DNA of 64,000 nucleotides. Origin: Glandiceps talaboti (lineage: Eukaryota; Hemichordata; Enteropneusta; Spengelidae). Numbering within the stretch: the first letter of the stretch is position 1; each line of letters starts with the position of its first letter. Positions 29,150 through 41,853 of the stretch are shown one piece after another. The notes under the pieces were generated by a model. That model was given only the letters and a program-made list of their open reading frames with translations. It was not told where the DNA came from and did not search any database. Both the position numbers and the translations under genes were made by a program. The stretch lies in assembly GCF_964340395.1 (NCBI RefSeq), contig NC_135554.1, positions 2,406,001 through 2,470,000 on the forward strand. The letters run 5' to 3'.

Positions 29150-29400
29150 TGCCAGCGAGGGCAATATCACCATTTATTACACCTCGGCGTTCTTCCGAAG
29201 GCTGTGATTGGTCAGACTCGTATCACGTGACCGATTTTAACTGGGCTATTGCCCACAAGGTGATATTGCCCGCTCGTGCAGAGACTAATGCCCGGGACTA
29301 TTGCCCGCTGAAGTTGTTTGAACCACTGCGCACCGCTTCTGCGCATAACAAATAGTCGTTCACAACTTTCGCTCAGACATGGCGACTGCCGCAGTAAGAC
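29150..29400. mobile_element. Fragment of an interspersed element with inverted gggcaatatcacc
   Basis: gggcaatatcacc (29159-29171) and ggtgatattgccc (29259-29271) form a perfect 13-bp inverted pair about 87 bp apart, with cgag/ctcg extending it. Related wording (actattgcccgctg) follows. GC and CpG content are above the surroundings. A short ATG reading MATAA then gtaaga at 29379 looks like a mini first exon but has no partner. Confidence 0.45.
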
Positions 29401-29654
29401 ACGTAAACCTTTCCGGTACAGACATGACATTTTATTAGAATTGGACAGTAAGAACACAAATAATCAGTGATAAGAGAGATAAGAAACCCCACTTCCTTAG
29501 TTAATGGCTCAATTATGTAATAACATTAAAATGATGGTGCATATAAAGTTGGGAAATTGTTGAAATCAAAATGATCTTACCACTGATGTGTGATTTAGGT
29601 CAAAACGTGATTTTTTTGCACAACTGAACTGATACGGTATTAGCTATAGGCATG

Positions 29655-29660
29655 ACTAAA

Positions 29661-29699
<39 letters not shown>

Positions 29700-29744
29700 G
29701 TGTGGATGTGTGTCTGTCTGTCTGTCTGCATGGATGTATGTCTA

Positions 29745-29777
<33 letters not shown>

Positions 29778-29800
29778 GTGTCTGTGTGGATGTGTGTAAA
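29655..29800. repeat. (CTGT)n microsatellite
   Basis: Two blocks of gtctgtctgtctgtctg interrupted by tgtggatgtgtgtctg and gcatggatgtatgtct. It is contiguous with the R2-family sequence starting at about 29,800, where such tracts seem to mark one end of the family. Confidence 0.93.
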
Positions 29801-31030
29801 CAAATGAAAGTCAAAAACCACTAGACTGATTGCCATGATATTTGGTGAGTATATTACCTTGGGTGTCTAGTTTGGAAAATTGTTCAAATCAAGATGATCT
29901 TACCACCTGTGTATGATTTGGGGCAAAAAATGGGATTTTTGGTCAAAAAACTTAAACTCAGAAACTACTGGCCAGATTAGTGCGAAATTTGGTGGGAACA
30001 TTCTTAAGGGGATGTAAAGTAGGATTTGTTCATGACATGATTCCATCAGTGATATGCAAATTAGGGCTAAAAATGTGTCTTTTTGGTTAAAAATCTATAA
30101 TTCCAAAAGTACTGAGCAGATTGGGCTGAAATTTAATGGGAATGCATCTAGGGATGTATAGATGAAGAAATATTAAGCATACAATGATTCCATGAGTGAT
30201 ATGCAAATTAGGTGTAAAAATGTTCATTTTTGGTCAAAAACTTATATCTCAAAAAGTACTTGGTCACCGAGTCTGAAACTTGGTGAGATTTTCTGAAAGT
30301 GTTATTCTGCAGATTTTCTTTAAACATTTTGACAAAATTGGCCCTAGCGACCATGACCACACCCATAGCAACAGCCAAACGGTCGTGTATTTCACAAAGT
30401 TAACAACTGGGATTAATAGACAATTGAATAAACATTCCAAAAATGTATGTAAATTTGCCTAGCAACAAGACCACGCCCATAGCAGCAGCCAAATAATCAC
30501 GTATATTGCAAAGATAACAACAGGAATAGAAAGACAAATGAATAAACATTCAAAAAATGTATGCAAATGTGCCTAGCAACAAGACCACGCCCATAGCAAC
30601 AGCCAAATGAGCAAATATATTATCTTTAATGTGGTCATTTCTCCAAGAGTTTCAATCAGTGATATGCAAATTAGGGCTAAAATGTGTCTTTTTGGTTAAA
30701 AATCTATAATTCCAAAAGTACTGAGCAGATTGGGCTGAAATTTAATGGGAATGTATCTAGGGATGTATAGATGAAGAAATATTAAGCATACAATGATTCC
30801 ATGAGTGATATGCAAATTAAGTGTAAAAATGTTCATTTTTGGTCAAAAACTTATATTTCAAAAAGTACTTGGTCACCGAGTCTGAAACTTGGTGAGATGT
30901 TTCTGAAAGTGTTATTCTGCAGATTTTCTTTAAACATTTTGACAAAATTGGCCCTTGCGACCATGACCACGCCCATGGCAACAGCCAAATAATCACGTAT
31001 ATTGCAAAGATAACAACAGGAATAGAAAGA
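29800..31030. repeat. Interspersed repeat family R2, longest copy
   Basis: Contains two tandem near-copies of a block with agtgatatgcaaattagggc, ccaaaagtactgagcagatt and ggtcaaaaacttatat (about 30,050-30,300 and 30,660-30,900). The ccatgaccacacccatagca sections follow. The internal duplication explains why it is longer than the other copies. Confidence 0.7.
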
Positions 31031-32580
31031 CTGCTTCTAGCACCCCTGTCTTGGCAAACATTTCGTTGTTTTCCTCAACGATGTCAGTTATTATATTATC
31101 CTTAATTCATGAATACTGCACAGTTCTTCGCTGTCTGAGGCTGTCATATACTAAGTATTCTCTTTCCTCCTCTCTGTACGCCACCTTGGAAACATACAAC
31201 ACGTGTCTAGTCTTCTCTTTAATGTGGTCTTTTCTCCAAGAATCTCCTCAAATCGGAAGGCAACCTCGTTGAGGGTACTTCAATACTTCTATCTGCTAAA
31301 TCATGGAATTGGTTGATACTTTGAAAGAATAAACTGTATGCAAACAATTGAAAGACTGGGATTCTTTGAAATGCCAGAGTATCGTTTTGGTTGTCCTAAG
31401 AATTGCATCGCCATGGACCCATGAAAAGACAATAACTTGGTACAACTGCTGGATACATAAAGGGGAAAATCATTTAATTTCACCAGCCTGGTTATTTTGA
31501 CGTCGCCGTGTAGACTTTTGTTCTGTGATAGAACTCTAATACTCGATGTAGTGATACTTATACTGGGAAAGGTATTCTTTAAAGCGTATGCAGAGTAAAT
31601 CAAGTCAACAGAACTTCTTTAAAGCGTATGCAGAGTAAATCAAGTCAACAGAACTTCAAGATGCGAAGTATGGTTGACTGTTCTCTTGTGATAGATTCAG
31701 TATGTAAATGGTGGTAGTTGCTAGACGACAAGCGTTCCATTCGTCAGTAGGCGTAGTCGCACTTATGACATGATAGAAACTTTTGGCCAATGAAATCGCG
31801 CACAGAATAAGCAATTTTTGCATATGACTAAGAAGAGGACGGGACATCCGAATATTTACTTTCTGGTAAATGTCTTCTCAATATATGGGAAATAATGTAT
31901 ATTCAAATGCCTTGCATGCTATCATTACTTGTGTCAACAATTTCGTTGTATAACAGAATTTTCAAACCTAATCGTATGTATTAAATGATGGTAAAGTCGA
32001 GTCATTGCTGTATTCGTGTACGTGTTGTTTTGGTAGACGCAGGGGGGCAACTGTGAAACCAAGCTTAACTTTTCCCTTATACGGAAAAATCGAAGCTATT
32101 AAACATTCGATTATTTCTTTTGTGAGTATATGTATGTGAATTACAGATGACGGACGGGTCATGCTTTGCTTATACGGAGAGGATCAGAGACGTTGGAAAT
32201 CATTGCACTGTCATTTCTAGAACAAAGCTGTTTTTAATGTACTCTGTACTGTGTACTCTAAAAGCTATGCCCCCCAAAAGACTCGTTTTTGTCCAAAAAG
32301 TTGAAAATATAATTTTACCAATGAAATCAGTTTGAAAGTGTAAACAGTGCTGTCACTCCATTTGTCTCTTAATTTAGCAAACAATGAAGGACTATCTATC
32401 ACAATTAATATCGCATATGATGAGATCGGAAAGCGAAATTCTCCTATACGAGAGTTCATAAGTACAATGTCAGTGTTGGGGATGAAGTCCCAGATGGACG
32501 GTACATTGTTGTATTCTACCACCGCTCTATCTTTATAATACATCTTAGATAACACCACGGACAACTCTTCTTAGTTGTCT
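31031..32580. other. Unassigned region with a 43-bp tandem duplication
   Basis: ttctttaaagcgtatgcaga plus gtaaatcaagtcaacagaac is present twice in tandem (about 31,571-31,655). Minus-strand frames at 31,301-31,603 and 32,265-32,564 have fairly balanced composition (for example YNNVPSIWDFIPNTDIVLMN) but match no family known to me and lack supporting neighbours. They may be decayed mobile-element coding sequence. Confidence 0.3.
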
Positions 32581-33648
32581 GTGATAACACTTACTGGAAT
32601 AAAACAGGCAGAAAAACTCTGTGTACTGCAATAACAGACAGAATAACTCTGTATATAGCAATAACCCACAGACAGAATAACCCTGTGTACTGCAATAACA
32701 GACAGAATAACTCTGTGTACTGCAATAACCCACAGACAGAATAACTGTGTACTGCAATAACAGACAGAATAACGCTGTGTACAGGAATAACCCACAGACA
32801 GAATAACCCTGTGTACTGCAATAACACAGAGAGAATAACCCTGTGTACTGCAATAACACAGAGAGAGAATAACCCTGTGTACTGCAATAACACAGATAGA
32901 ATAACCCTGTGTACAGGAATAACCCACAGACAGAATAACCCTGTGTACTGCAATAACACACAGATAGAATAACACTGTGTACTGCAATAACACACAGATA
33001 GAATAACCCTGTGTACTGCAATAACACGGATAGAATATCCCTGTGTACTGCAATAACACAGATAGAATAACACTGTGTACTGCAATAACACAGATAGAAT
33101 AACACTGTGTACTGCAATAACACATAGAATAACACTGTGTACTGCAATAACACACAGATAGAATAACCCTGTGTACTGCAATAACACAGATAGAATAACC
33201 ATGTGTACTGCAATAACACAGATAGAATGACCATGTGTACTGCAATAACACAGATAGATTAACCATGTGTACTGCAATAACACACAGAGAGAATAACCCT
33301 GTGTACTGCAATAACACGGATAGAATAACACTGTGTACTGCAATAACACAGATAGAATAACACTGTGTACTGCAATAACACAGATAGAATAATCATGTGT
33401 ACTGCAATAACACACAGAGAGAATAACCCTGTGTACTGCAATAACACACAGATAGAATAACCCTGTGTACTGCAATAACACAGATAGAATAACCCTCGCC
33501 TGTGTACTGCAATAACACAGATAGAATAACCGTGTGTACTACAATAACACAGATAGAATAACCCTGTGTACTGCAATAACACAGATAGAATAACCATGTG
33601 TACTACAATAACACAGACCGAAAATTAAAGCCTGTGTACTGCAATAAC
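32581..33648. repeat. 32-bp minisatellite, first block (about 32 copies)
   Basis: The unit is aataacacagatagaataac plus cctgtgtactgc. Because 32 is not a multiple of 3, all three minus-strand frames stay open by the same words (CYCSTQGYSI, VIAVHRVILS, LLQYTGLFYL); none is a gene. Confidence 0.96.
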
Positions 33649-34240
33649 TCATCCATGGCCAGAAGTCAGATATTTTGCACGGAATACATTTTTACATTTA
33701 ACTTATTCACGTTTTACATTTTTAACAGAACTTAGTAATCATTTTTTACATTCTATGACTGCACGGAATACATTCTAGGATCGGGCGGATGGTCCAGGGA
33801 GCTTGTATATAAAACATTGTATATAATACATACACTTAATACATTTCTCGGACCATCGCCGAGAAATAGAATGTATTTCGCGCTCCTCTAGAATGTATTA
33901 AATGTATTTAATGTATTAAATGTATTAAATGCAAGCTACCCGGACCATCGCCGAGAAATAGATTGTATTTCGTGCAACTCTAGAATGTATTAAATGCAAG
34001 CTACCTGGACCATCGCCGAGAAATAGAATGTATTTCGTGCACCTCTAGAATGTATTAACTGTATTAAATGCAAGCTACCGGACCATCGCCGAGAAATAGA
34101 ATGTATTTCGTGCACCTCTAGAATGTATTAAATGCATTAAATGTACCTCAACCGTCTCCCGTGTATTAAATGTATTAAATGTATTTCATGCAGCCTTAGA
34201 ATGTGAAAATGTATTAAATGTAAAATAGTCAAGTACTGGC
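33649..34240. mobile_element. Fold-back element with internal 64-bp repeats, between the two 32-bp arrays
   Basis: The left part has gcacggaatacattctagg and ggatggtccagggagcttg. The rest is three or four copies of ggaccatcgccgagaaatag, aatgtatttcgtgcacctct, agaatgtattaaatgcaagc, which are inverted relative to the left part. Outer ends (ttttacatttaacttattca / ...attaaatgtaaaatag) are also roughly inverted. Probably an insertion that split one 32-bp array. Confidence 0.55.
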
Positions 34241-35128
34241 CATAACGCCAATAACATAGACAGAATAACCCTGTGTACTGCAATAACACAGAGAGAATAA
34301 CCCCGTGTACTGCAATAACACAGACAGAATAACCCCGTGTACTGCAATAACATAGACAGAATAACCCCGTGTACTGCAATAACACAGACAGAATAACCCT
34401 GTGTAATGCAATAACACTGACAGAATAACCCTGTGTACTGCAATAACACAGACAGAATAACCCTGTGTAATGCAATAACACAGACAGAATAACCCTGTGT
34501 ACTGCAATAACACAGACAGAATAACCCCGTGTACTGCAATAACACAGACAGAATAACCCCGTGTACTGCAATAACACAGACAGAATAACCCTGTGTACTG
34601 CAATAACACAGACAGAATAACCCTGTGTACTGCAATAACACAGACAGAATAACCCTGTGTAATGCAATAACACAGACAGAATAACCCTGTGTACTGCAAT
34701 AACACAGACAGAATAACCCTGTGTAATGCAATAACACAGACAGAATAACCCTGTGTAATGCAATAACACAGACAGAATAACCCTGTGTAATGCAATAACA
34801 CAGACAGAATAACCCTGTGTAATGCAATAACACAGACAGAATAACCCTGTGTAATGCAATAACACAGACAGAATAACCCTGTGTAATGCAATAACACACA
34901 GACAGAATAACACTGTACTGCAATAACACAGACAGAATAACCCTGTGTAATGCAATAACACAGACAGAATAACCCTGTGTAATGCAATAACACAGACAGA
35001 ATAACCCTGTGTAATGCAATAACACAGACAGAATAACCCTGTGTAATGCAATAACACAGACAGAATAACCCTGTGTAATGCAATAACACACAGACAGAAT
35101 AACACTGTACTGCAATAACACAGACATA
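34241..35128. repeat. 32-bp minisatellite, second block (about 28 copies)
   Basis: Same family as 32,581-33,648, but a distinct subtype (acacagacagaataac, and tgtgtaatgc in place of tgtgtactgc in the distal half). Homogeneous stretches of identical units suggest later, separate expansion after the array was split. Confidence 0.95.
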
Positions 35129-35139
35129 TCAACACTGTT

Positions 35140-37012
35140 GCCAGTTTTATGAAGGACTCATCTCTGAAAACATCAACAACAGTCACAAAGTCTGGAACAA
35201 AGTAAACGAACTTCTGAAACCGTCCACTACCGTTTTACCTGTTCATGATGATGCCTTACCTCTTGCAAATAACTTCAATAACTATTTCGCAAATATTGGT
35301 TCACTGATAAAAAAGGATCTTCAACAAACAGAACCTTTGTTAGATCACATACCGACACCTGGTGTGCAATTTCAATTCTCGACTATCTCCGAAGAAGATG
35401 TCCATTCTGAACTGACCTCTCTGCCGTCAAACAAATCATCTTCCCCGGATGATTTCGACTCACGTCTGATTAAACTTTCCATACCAGCTATCGTTCCGTC
35501 AGTGACTCAATTTTTTAATATGTCTTTATCTCAAGGAATTATGCCCATTCAGTGGAAAAAAAGCAACAATAGTTCCCATCTTCAAAAATGGAAAACAGGA
35601 TAAACAAGACATTTCTAATTACCGGCCCATCTCATTATTGCCTACCTTGTCAAAGGTTTTGGAACGACTGTCTGTAAGCAATTCAGTGCTTACTTGGAAA
35701 CAAATAATATTCTTCATACAACTTTCTCCGGTTTTCGACAAGGACATTCAACATCAACATTACTACAAAAGATCACCGATGACATACTTCAAAATATGTA
35801 TACAAAGAAAATATCATGTCTTCTGATGCTGGACTTATCGAAAGCATTTGACTCAGTTAACCATGAAATCCTAGTACACAAAGTCCAACGTTACAACATC
35901 CACCCAACTGCGCTGACCTGGTTTCAAAGTTACCTCTCAGACCGTACACAGTGTGTTAAACTTGGAAAGATAACTTCAGATCAGACTCCTGTTGTAACCG
36001 GTGTACCTCAAGGCAGCGCCGTCTGTGGACCACTTCTCTTCTCTCTGTACAACAATGACCTTCCGACCTGGATAAAATCAGATACACCTGTGTACGGATA
36101 TGCTGATGATATTAACATCCTAAAGTCTGCATCTATCTCACAACTTGACAATTTGCACAGTGAAATGGCCAACGAAATCGACCGCCTAACAACCTGGTTT
36201 CACTCAAACTTACTAAAACCAAACATTTCAAAATATCAATATATGTTCCTCGGCACCAGTCAACTACTTAAAAAAGTACCCGACCATATCAAAATTCTCA
36301 AAGTCAGAGACCATACAATTCACTCGACCTCCACTGCTACTTGTCTGGGTATCAGACTTGACTCTGAACTCAAATGGTCACACCACGTCGCTCATCTTCG
36401 TCGGGCCTGCGGATACCGCCTTATCAGTCTGGCCCGGGCCAGACGATGTATACCTGGCAACACTCGAAAACATGTAATCTCTGCCACTGTTTTCTCACTC
36501 TTAGATTACTGTGATAGCATCTACTCAAACTGTAACCTTATACTTAAAACCAGCTTGCAACGCATTATCAATCTTGCAGTCCACATTCAATGTGGTCTGA
36601 AAAAATCTGATCATGTTACTGCTGCTAGAATCTCGTTAGACTGGCCAACAATTCAAGAAAGGCACGATAAACATTTCAACAAACTTGTTAACAAATGTCT
36701 CAGAAACAAAGTTCCATCCTATATTTCAGATCTATTGACTACAAACTCCTCAATTCATTCGCACAATACTAGAAGTAATTACCATATCCCAAATGCACAT
36801 AATAGATCTTTTGTATATAGGACTTCCATTGTTGCAAACAATAGAATAAAATAGCTTTGTGTTTTTTATGTGTCATTGTAGATTTTATTTTCCACCTTAC
36901 TGTTTTTATTGTATGTGTTCTGCTTTATGTACATTTATTTATTTTTTCTTTTAACATCTGCATGAAAACCCATTTATGGATGCAGTGTTTTAAATAAATT
37001 AAATAAAAAAAA
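35140..37012 (+). mobile_element. 5'-truncated non-LTR retrotransposon (Jockey/CR1-like group)
   Basis: Starts abruptly at the end of the 32-bp array, within the spacer that normally precedes the reverse transcriptase. It runs through a complete RT domain and ends in an A-rich tail (taaataaattaaataaaaaa). The endonuclease and ORF1 are absent. No clear target duplication could be seen because the left flank is repetitive. Confidence 0.85.
35142..36854 (+). pseudogene. LINE reverse transcriptase, broken by frameshifts
   Basis: Encodes linker residues (FYEGLISENINNSHKVWNKV), then RT motifs: NYRPISLLPTLSKVLE, a GFRQGHST motif, LDLSKAFDSVNHEILVHKV (first catalytic Asp region), GVPQGSAVCGPLLFSLYNND, and the catalytic YADD at 36099-36110. 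The thumb follows with TCLGIRLDSELKWSHH. Reading frame is lost at a run of seven A (35556-35562) and again near 35,665, so it is inactive. The last 386-codon section (35694-36854) is intact, suggesting moderate age. Confidence 0.87.
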
Positions 37013-38360
37013 ATATTATTAGATTTTTGTTCCTGATACATTTCACTTATTGATAAAGTAAAGGTTTGCATAAAATACAAATGGTTTAGGGAGCAGTCAG
37101 AATTTACGGCAGGGGGCTGTGGATCAAGGGGGGTACGAACAAAATTGAGGGTGTGAAGGGGTGTGCATGAAAAGTATGATGATTTGAAAGGGATTCATCA
37201 AATTAAACCTCAGGAATGGTCATTTACCAAGTACACATGACAATTCCTTGCTGCTTATTCACCGCAATTAGATCAAGTAAGTTCAGTAATGAGGTGGGTG
37301 ACTGACATAAGAATGCGTTTGTGTATGTCCATGGTCTCTCTTCCCTCTATCTCTGTCTGTTTGGCTCTCAGACTCTGTGTGTATGTGTATGTGTGTGTGT
37401 GTAAAAAGTTTACCTTATACATTTGCAAAGGTGTTCAGTTCACTTCACTTTAATACATATTATATAGTTAATTATTAGGTAGTCGATAGCCAAGTGAATG
37501 TGTGTGTCTGCAACAATATCTCTGACCAGGATAAAATGTTGCCAATATAGCCATACAGTTGCATAATAATGTGTCGAGTAAAATTGAGGGTATTGGAGAC
37601 AATCTTTGAACTCTGTGGATTTCAATAATCTGTAGGGTTCGAAATTTTATCTCACTAAACAAATAACCTCCTACATGTCCTTATTTTCAAAAATGTGTTC
37701 AAGATGGGGGACACCCCTCCCAACTAACTATCTTGGGGATGGGGGTGCTGTTTCTGCCCAAAGTCAAGATTGAACGAGAAAACCCTGTTGTGTAAGTATT
37801 TCCAAATACAGGTTACAGCCCAATGTGAGACCCCTCCTTGCAAAGTCCACATCTATTTGTAAAGACATATGTTATTGTTATATGCGGATGCTGACATTAA
37901 TTATTACGCCACGGTTGTTTTAATGTAGTGTACCATACAGTTGTACATCTCTAGAATGCAGGAAGCGTGTGTGTGTGTATGCGTGTGTGTGTGTGTGTGT
38001 GGGGGGGGGGTACTGTATAATTACACATTAACATGTGTAGGCGGGGGGGGGGGGGATTACAACAATTTTGAATTGGTTCATTTCGGGGGGGGGGGGGGGG
38101 CATGACTGTTTTTAAGAGTAACAAAAACACATTTTGACAAAAATATTTTCTCACCAGCCACTAACCACTTTGTTACTTTGCTAAAACAAAACTTCACTTC
38201 TACACATGTTCCAAAAAAACAACAACAAAAAACAGCGGAGCTATTCTGACCGATCGGTCACTTGTTTACTAAATAAAGACATCTTGTCCATTCTTCTCCT
38301 CATATTTAAATTAAAACTGAGACATTGCACCATGCCCTTAGCACTACTAAACCTTGTCAG
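37013..38360. other. Intergenic sequence with G-runs and a dispersed repeat
   Basis: gtcagaatttacggcagggg at about 37,096 recurs at about 62,138 (gtcagaatttatggcagggg), marking an interspersed family that precedes poly-G tracts. Runs of 9-12 G occur at about 38,000, 38,045 and 38,088. A (TG)n tract lies at 37,375-37,402. No gene seen. Confidence 0.5.
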
Positions 38361-38369
38361 TTCAGTTGT

Positions 38370-38600
38370 GCTAAAAATGTGACAACACTAAACATATCAG
38401 GGGGGTATGCTACTATTCTTACATGGATATTGTCAAAACTGTAACAACACTAAACTTCACATCGGGGGGATACGCTACTATTCATTCATGAATATTGTCA
38501 AAACTCTAACAACACTAAACCTCCTATCAGGGGGATAAGCTACTACATTTTGTATTCTTACATATATTTTGTCAAAAGTGACAACTTTAAACCTCCTAAG
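38370..38600. repeat. About 75-bp tandem repeat, left part of a split array
   Basis: Three degenerate units with acaacactaaacctcctatc, agggggataagctacta and tcttacatatattttgtcaa. The array resumes at 40,550-40,645, so the DNA between has been inserted. Confidence 0.75.
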
Positions 38601-40549
38601 GGACGACATCAAAAATCAAACACATCGTAATTACGCGTCGTAACGAGTAAAGCCGAGTATAGCTACTAGTAGTTACGATGTACTACGTGAAACAGGAGAT
38701 AATGAGGTGTTCAAGTTCATGAATAGATAATCAGTTCACTTTTCTTTGTTTCCCGTAAAGACGTCGTCTTTGAGCGTAGATACGCGTAATTTTTTATCAC
38801 CAACACACAATAGATAGTGATTCTCACCTTCCGTGTTTCCAATGATGACATCGTCTTCTATCGTAGTTGATCGTAGTTTGTCATAATTTTCGATCGTCAA
38901 AGAAAACCACGTACTCCAGCCAGTAATGTGCTGATGAAACTAGTACTGTACATGTTTTTATAAGTGCAAGTTCATGGGCGATATTCATTTAAAAAAAACC
39001 AATAAGATACGCACGAAATCAAAGTTTCAATATTCAGTAAATCTTTTCACGAACATGACGGTGTGCATTCAAAATTTATTGTGATGGACGCATGAACGTA
39101 ATATTGTAATAGTCCTGGGTTAACAGTAAATCTTTGAGGAAGATTATCGTACAATTGTGATTTTCAAAGCATCAATCGCGGTTAGACTTTCTTTTTGTTT
39201 TCTGCACGGTCGACAAACTAACAGTACAACTTACAAGCTCACGCTTGGCGGCCATGGTAATGGTAGGGCCAAGAAATGCTGTTGAATTTCCGGGTTGCGG
39301 AAGTGCAGTTTTGACTTTTATATCATCGAATAACGGAATTTGTTTTATATATTCTAAAACAACAACTATTTTTTTATGTTTCCCAGTACAGTAACATTCC
39401 TAAATGATGGGGTTGAGTTGAGAAATCGCAATGTTCGGCAACGTGATGCATGATGTCGGTAGATAGAGACGCAAGTGATGAACGTATTCAGTTATTCGTA
39501 GCCCGAAATTTCGTTATATAAATGACGTCAACATTTTGAAGAAACAAAATGTTTTTAGGTGACTTCTAAATCAATCAAATCAAACGATATATTAATGCGA
39601 GACAAGCTTTAGTTTTTAATTTGTTTTTGTGGACAACGTTCGAATATCGACTGACGAACCCTGCGACTCGAATCTAACACGATCAATGCACCAGAAGACG
39701 TCTTCTTTCGCAGTGAGTGATCCTGCGCGATCACAGAAACAAGTGTAATGTTACCCCTTTCGTATATAGTTGGTTATGTACGTCAATATTAACGATATTA
39801 TCGACATGTTATTGTATTCTTATAGAAATATTATGAGACATAACTCGGGAAACAAATGCCTGTGTCTTCTTTCGCAGTGAGTGAACATGCGCGATCACAG
39901 AAAGTAGAAGTGTGCTTACCATTTTAATCACAGATTTCTACACTACAGATATAATATAATTACTATCACGCAAAAATAGATTTGTAAATGCTTAAAAGTT
40001 AAAACACCGTTTTATCGCACAAACATTGCACCCCCTGTTCCAGCGCTACTATTAAACTCAGTAAACGGAACGCTATCTTGGACTCAAGACTCGACTATTC
40101 TGTAGGAGGGGTTGCAGGATTTTTAGCATGGGCGGAAAAGTTTTTAGAACTGCATGCAACGCCGGATATAGAAACTGTAAACAGTCGTGGATGTTTGCCA
40201 AGAGACTTTCTGTGTATTACAAAAGGATGGTGAAATATTTGTGTCACAAACATGCATGTGTTCTTACACACGTCAAAGTTAACTTTCCTGGCACCCCTAT
40301 CATAGAATGGTCGAGTATGACTATCAAAATGCCGTCCTGAAATAAGATCGCTTGGTCGTGGATTTTGTTGTGTGTAAAAACGGTGTTTTCAACTCTTCAC
40401 ACTCAGCTTTTTGCTGCGACAAAGATTTGTTTTGGTTTAAAAGCAGTAATCTGCACCGAGAACAGCAAGAAGATTCCTACATCTGGCCCGGGCAGCGTCC
40501 GGATAGTAGTAGTAGGACCGTAATTAAGATGCTTTTTATTTCGATGTCG
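38601..40549. mobile_element. 1.95-kb element with GGACGACATC inverted ends, inserted in a tandem array
   Basis: The left junction is cctaag/GGACGACATCAAAAAT and the right junction is ATTTCGATGTCGCC/cctaag. So the ends are inverted and a 6-bp cctaag target duplication is present (exact edge uncertain by 1-2 bp). It splits the array of 38,370-38,600 and 40,550-40,645. No transposase frame is seen. An internal stretch (about 39,370-39,710) is homologous, inverted, to about 48,085-49,080. Confidence 0.65.
39235..39255 (-). CDS. Candidate mini first exon (MAAKREL then donor), low confidence
   Basis: On the minus strand, accATGG (strong start context) begins MAAKREL followed immediately by gtaagttg. 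The upstream sequence is relatively CpG-rich. No downstream exon was found, and it lies inside the TIR-bounded 1.95-kb element. It may be a captured gene 5' end or coincidence. Confidence 0.2.
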
Positions 40550-41041
40550 CCCCTAAGCTACTATTCTTACACGTATATTGTCAAAAGTGACAACACTAAA
40601 CCTCGTATCTGGGGGATAAACTATTCTTACAACATATATTGACAGTAGTGGTATTGTGAACATTATATGACTAAACATGTCAGCAAATATCCTATTTTAT
40701 TAATGGTAAGCTTATGGTAAGTGCAAGAAAAATACACATTTTACTAGATGTTCCCACAAGATTGGAGGATTTTATTTTTTTTTTCTTTAACATAAAAGTT
40801 ACACAACAGAGAGGTCACAATCCATGCCAAAACACTGTCCATAGAAAATATTTGTTTTTAGTTTTAGTATCTGAAATTGATGGGTTCACTGCAAAACTTT
40901 TAACACATCAGATAAACTAGGTCTAAATGTCGATCCGGTGAAGACTAAGCTTATGGTTTGACTAGGTTACATTACACATTTCTAGTAATCCACTGACTGG
41001 TCTACTATGGCAGTCTATCATAAAGTCTGCTTTACTACCAT
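40550..41041. other. Right part of the split array, then unique intergenic sequence
   Basis: 40,550-40,645 carries taagctactattcttacacg, aaaagtgacaacactaaacc and gggggataaactattctta, matching the units at 38,370-38,600. The remainder up to the 23-bp array has no recognisable content. Confidence 0.6.
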
Positions 41042-41853
41042 TACCATCACATTGTATAGTGGACTACCATCACATTGTATTGTGGACTACCACCACATTG
41101 TATAGTGGACTACCATCACATTGTATTGTGGACTACCACCACATTGTATAGTGGACTACCATCACTTCGTATTGTGGACTACCACCACATTGTATAGTGG
41201 ACTACCATCACATTGTATAGTGGACTACCATCACATTGTATAGTGGACTACCATCACTTCGTATAGTGGACTACCATCACTTCGTATTGTGGACTACCAC
41301 CACTTCATATTGTGGACTACCATCACTTTGCATAGTGGACTACCATCACTTTGTATAGTGGACTATCATCACTTTGTATTGTGGACTACCATCACTTTGT
41401 ATAGTGGACTACCATCACTTTGTATAGTGGACTACCATCACTTTGTATTGTGGATTGCCATCACTTTGTATAGTGGACTACCATCACTTTGTATAGTGGA
41501 CTACCATCACATTGTATTGTGGACTACCATCACTTTGTATTGTGGACTACTATCACTTTGTATAGTGGACTACCATCACTTTGTATAGTGGACTACCATC
41601 ACTTTGTATAGTGGACTACCATCACATTGTATAGTGGACTACCATCACATTGTATTGTGGACTACCATCACTTTGTATTGTGGACTACCATCACTTTGTA
41701 TAGTGGACTACCATCACTTTGTATAGTGGACTACCATCACTTTGTATAGTGGACTACCATCACATTGTATAGTGGACTACCATCACATTGTATTGTGGAC
41801 TACCATCACTTTGTATTGTGGATTACCATCACTTTGTGTTGTGGATTACCATC
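41042..41853. repeat. 23-bp minisatellite, about 35 copies
   Basis: The unit is accatcactttgtatagtgg plus act. Alternative states are cacattg/cactttg/cacttcg and tatag/tattg. A block of about seven units (for example around 41,500-41,660 and 41,620-41,800) is repeated in the same order, showing multi-unit duplication. Confidence 0.95.

Noticed and set aside
29600-29836. Minus-strand frame of TDRQTDRQ repeats
   Set aside because: Translation of a (CTGT)n microsatellite.
34137-35186. Long minus-strand frames (up to 349 codons) over the 32-bp arrays
   Set aside because: The same short words (LLHYTGLFCL, VIALHRVILS) recur in all three frames; pure repeat translation without start, splice or domain evidence.
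40128-40340. 70-codon plus-strand frame MGGKVFRTACNAGYRNCK...
   Set aside because: Lies inside the TIR-bounded 1.95-kb element, has no family resemblance, Kozak or splice support.
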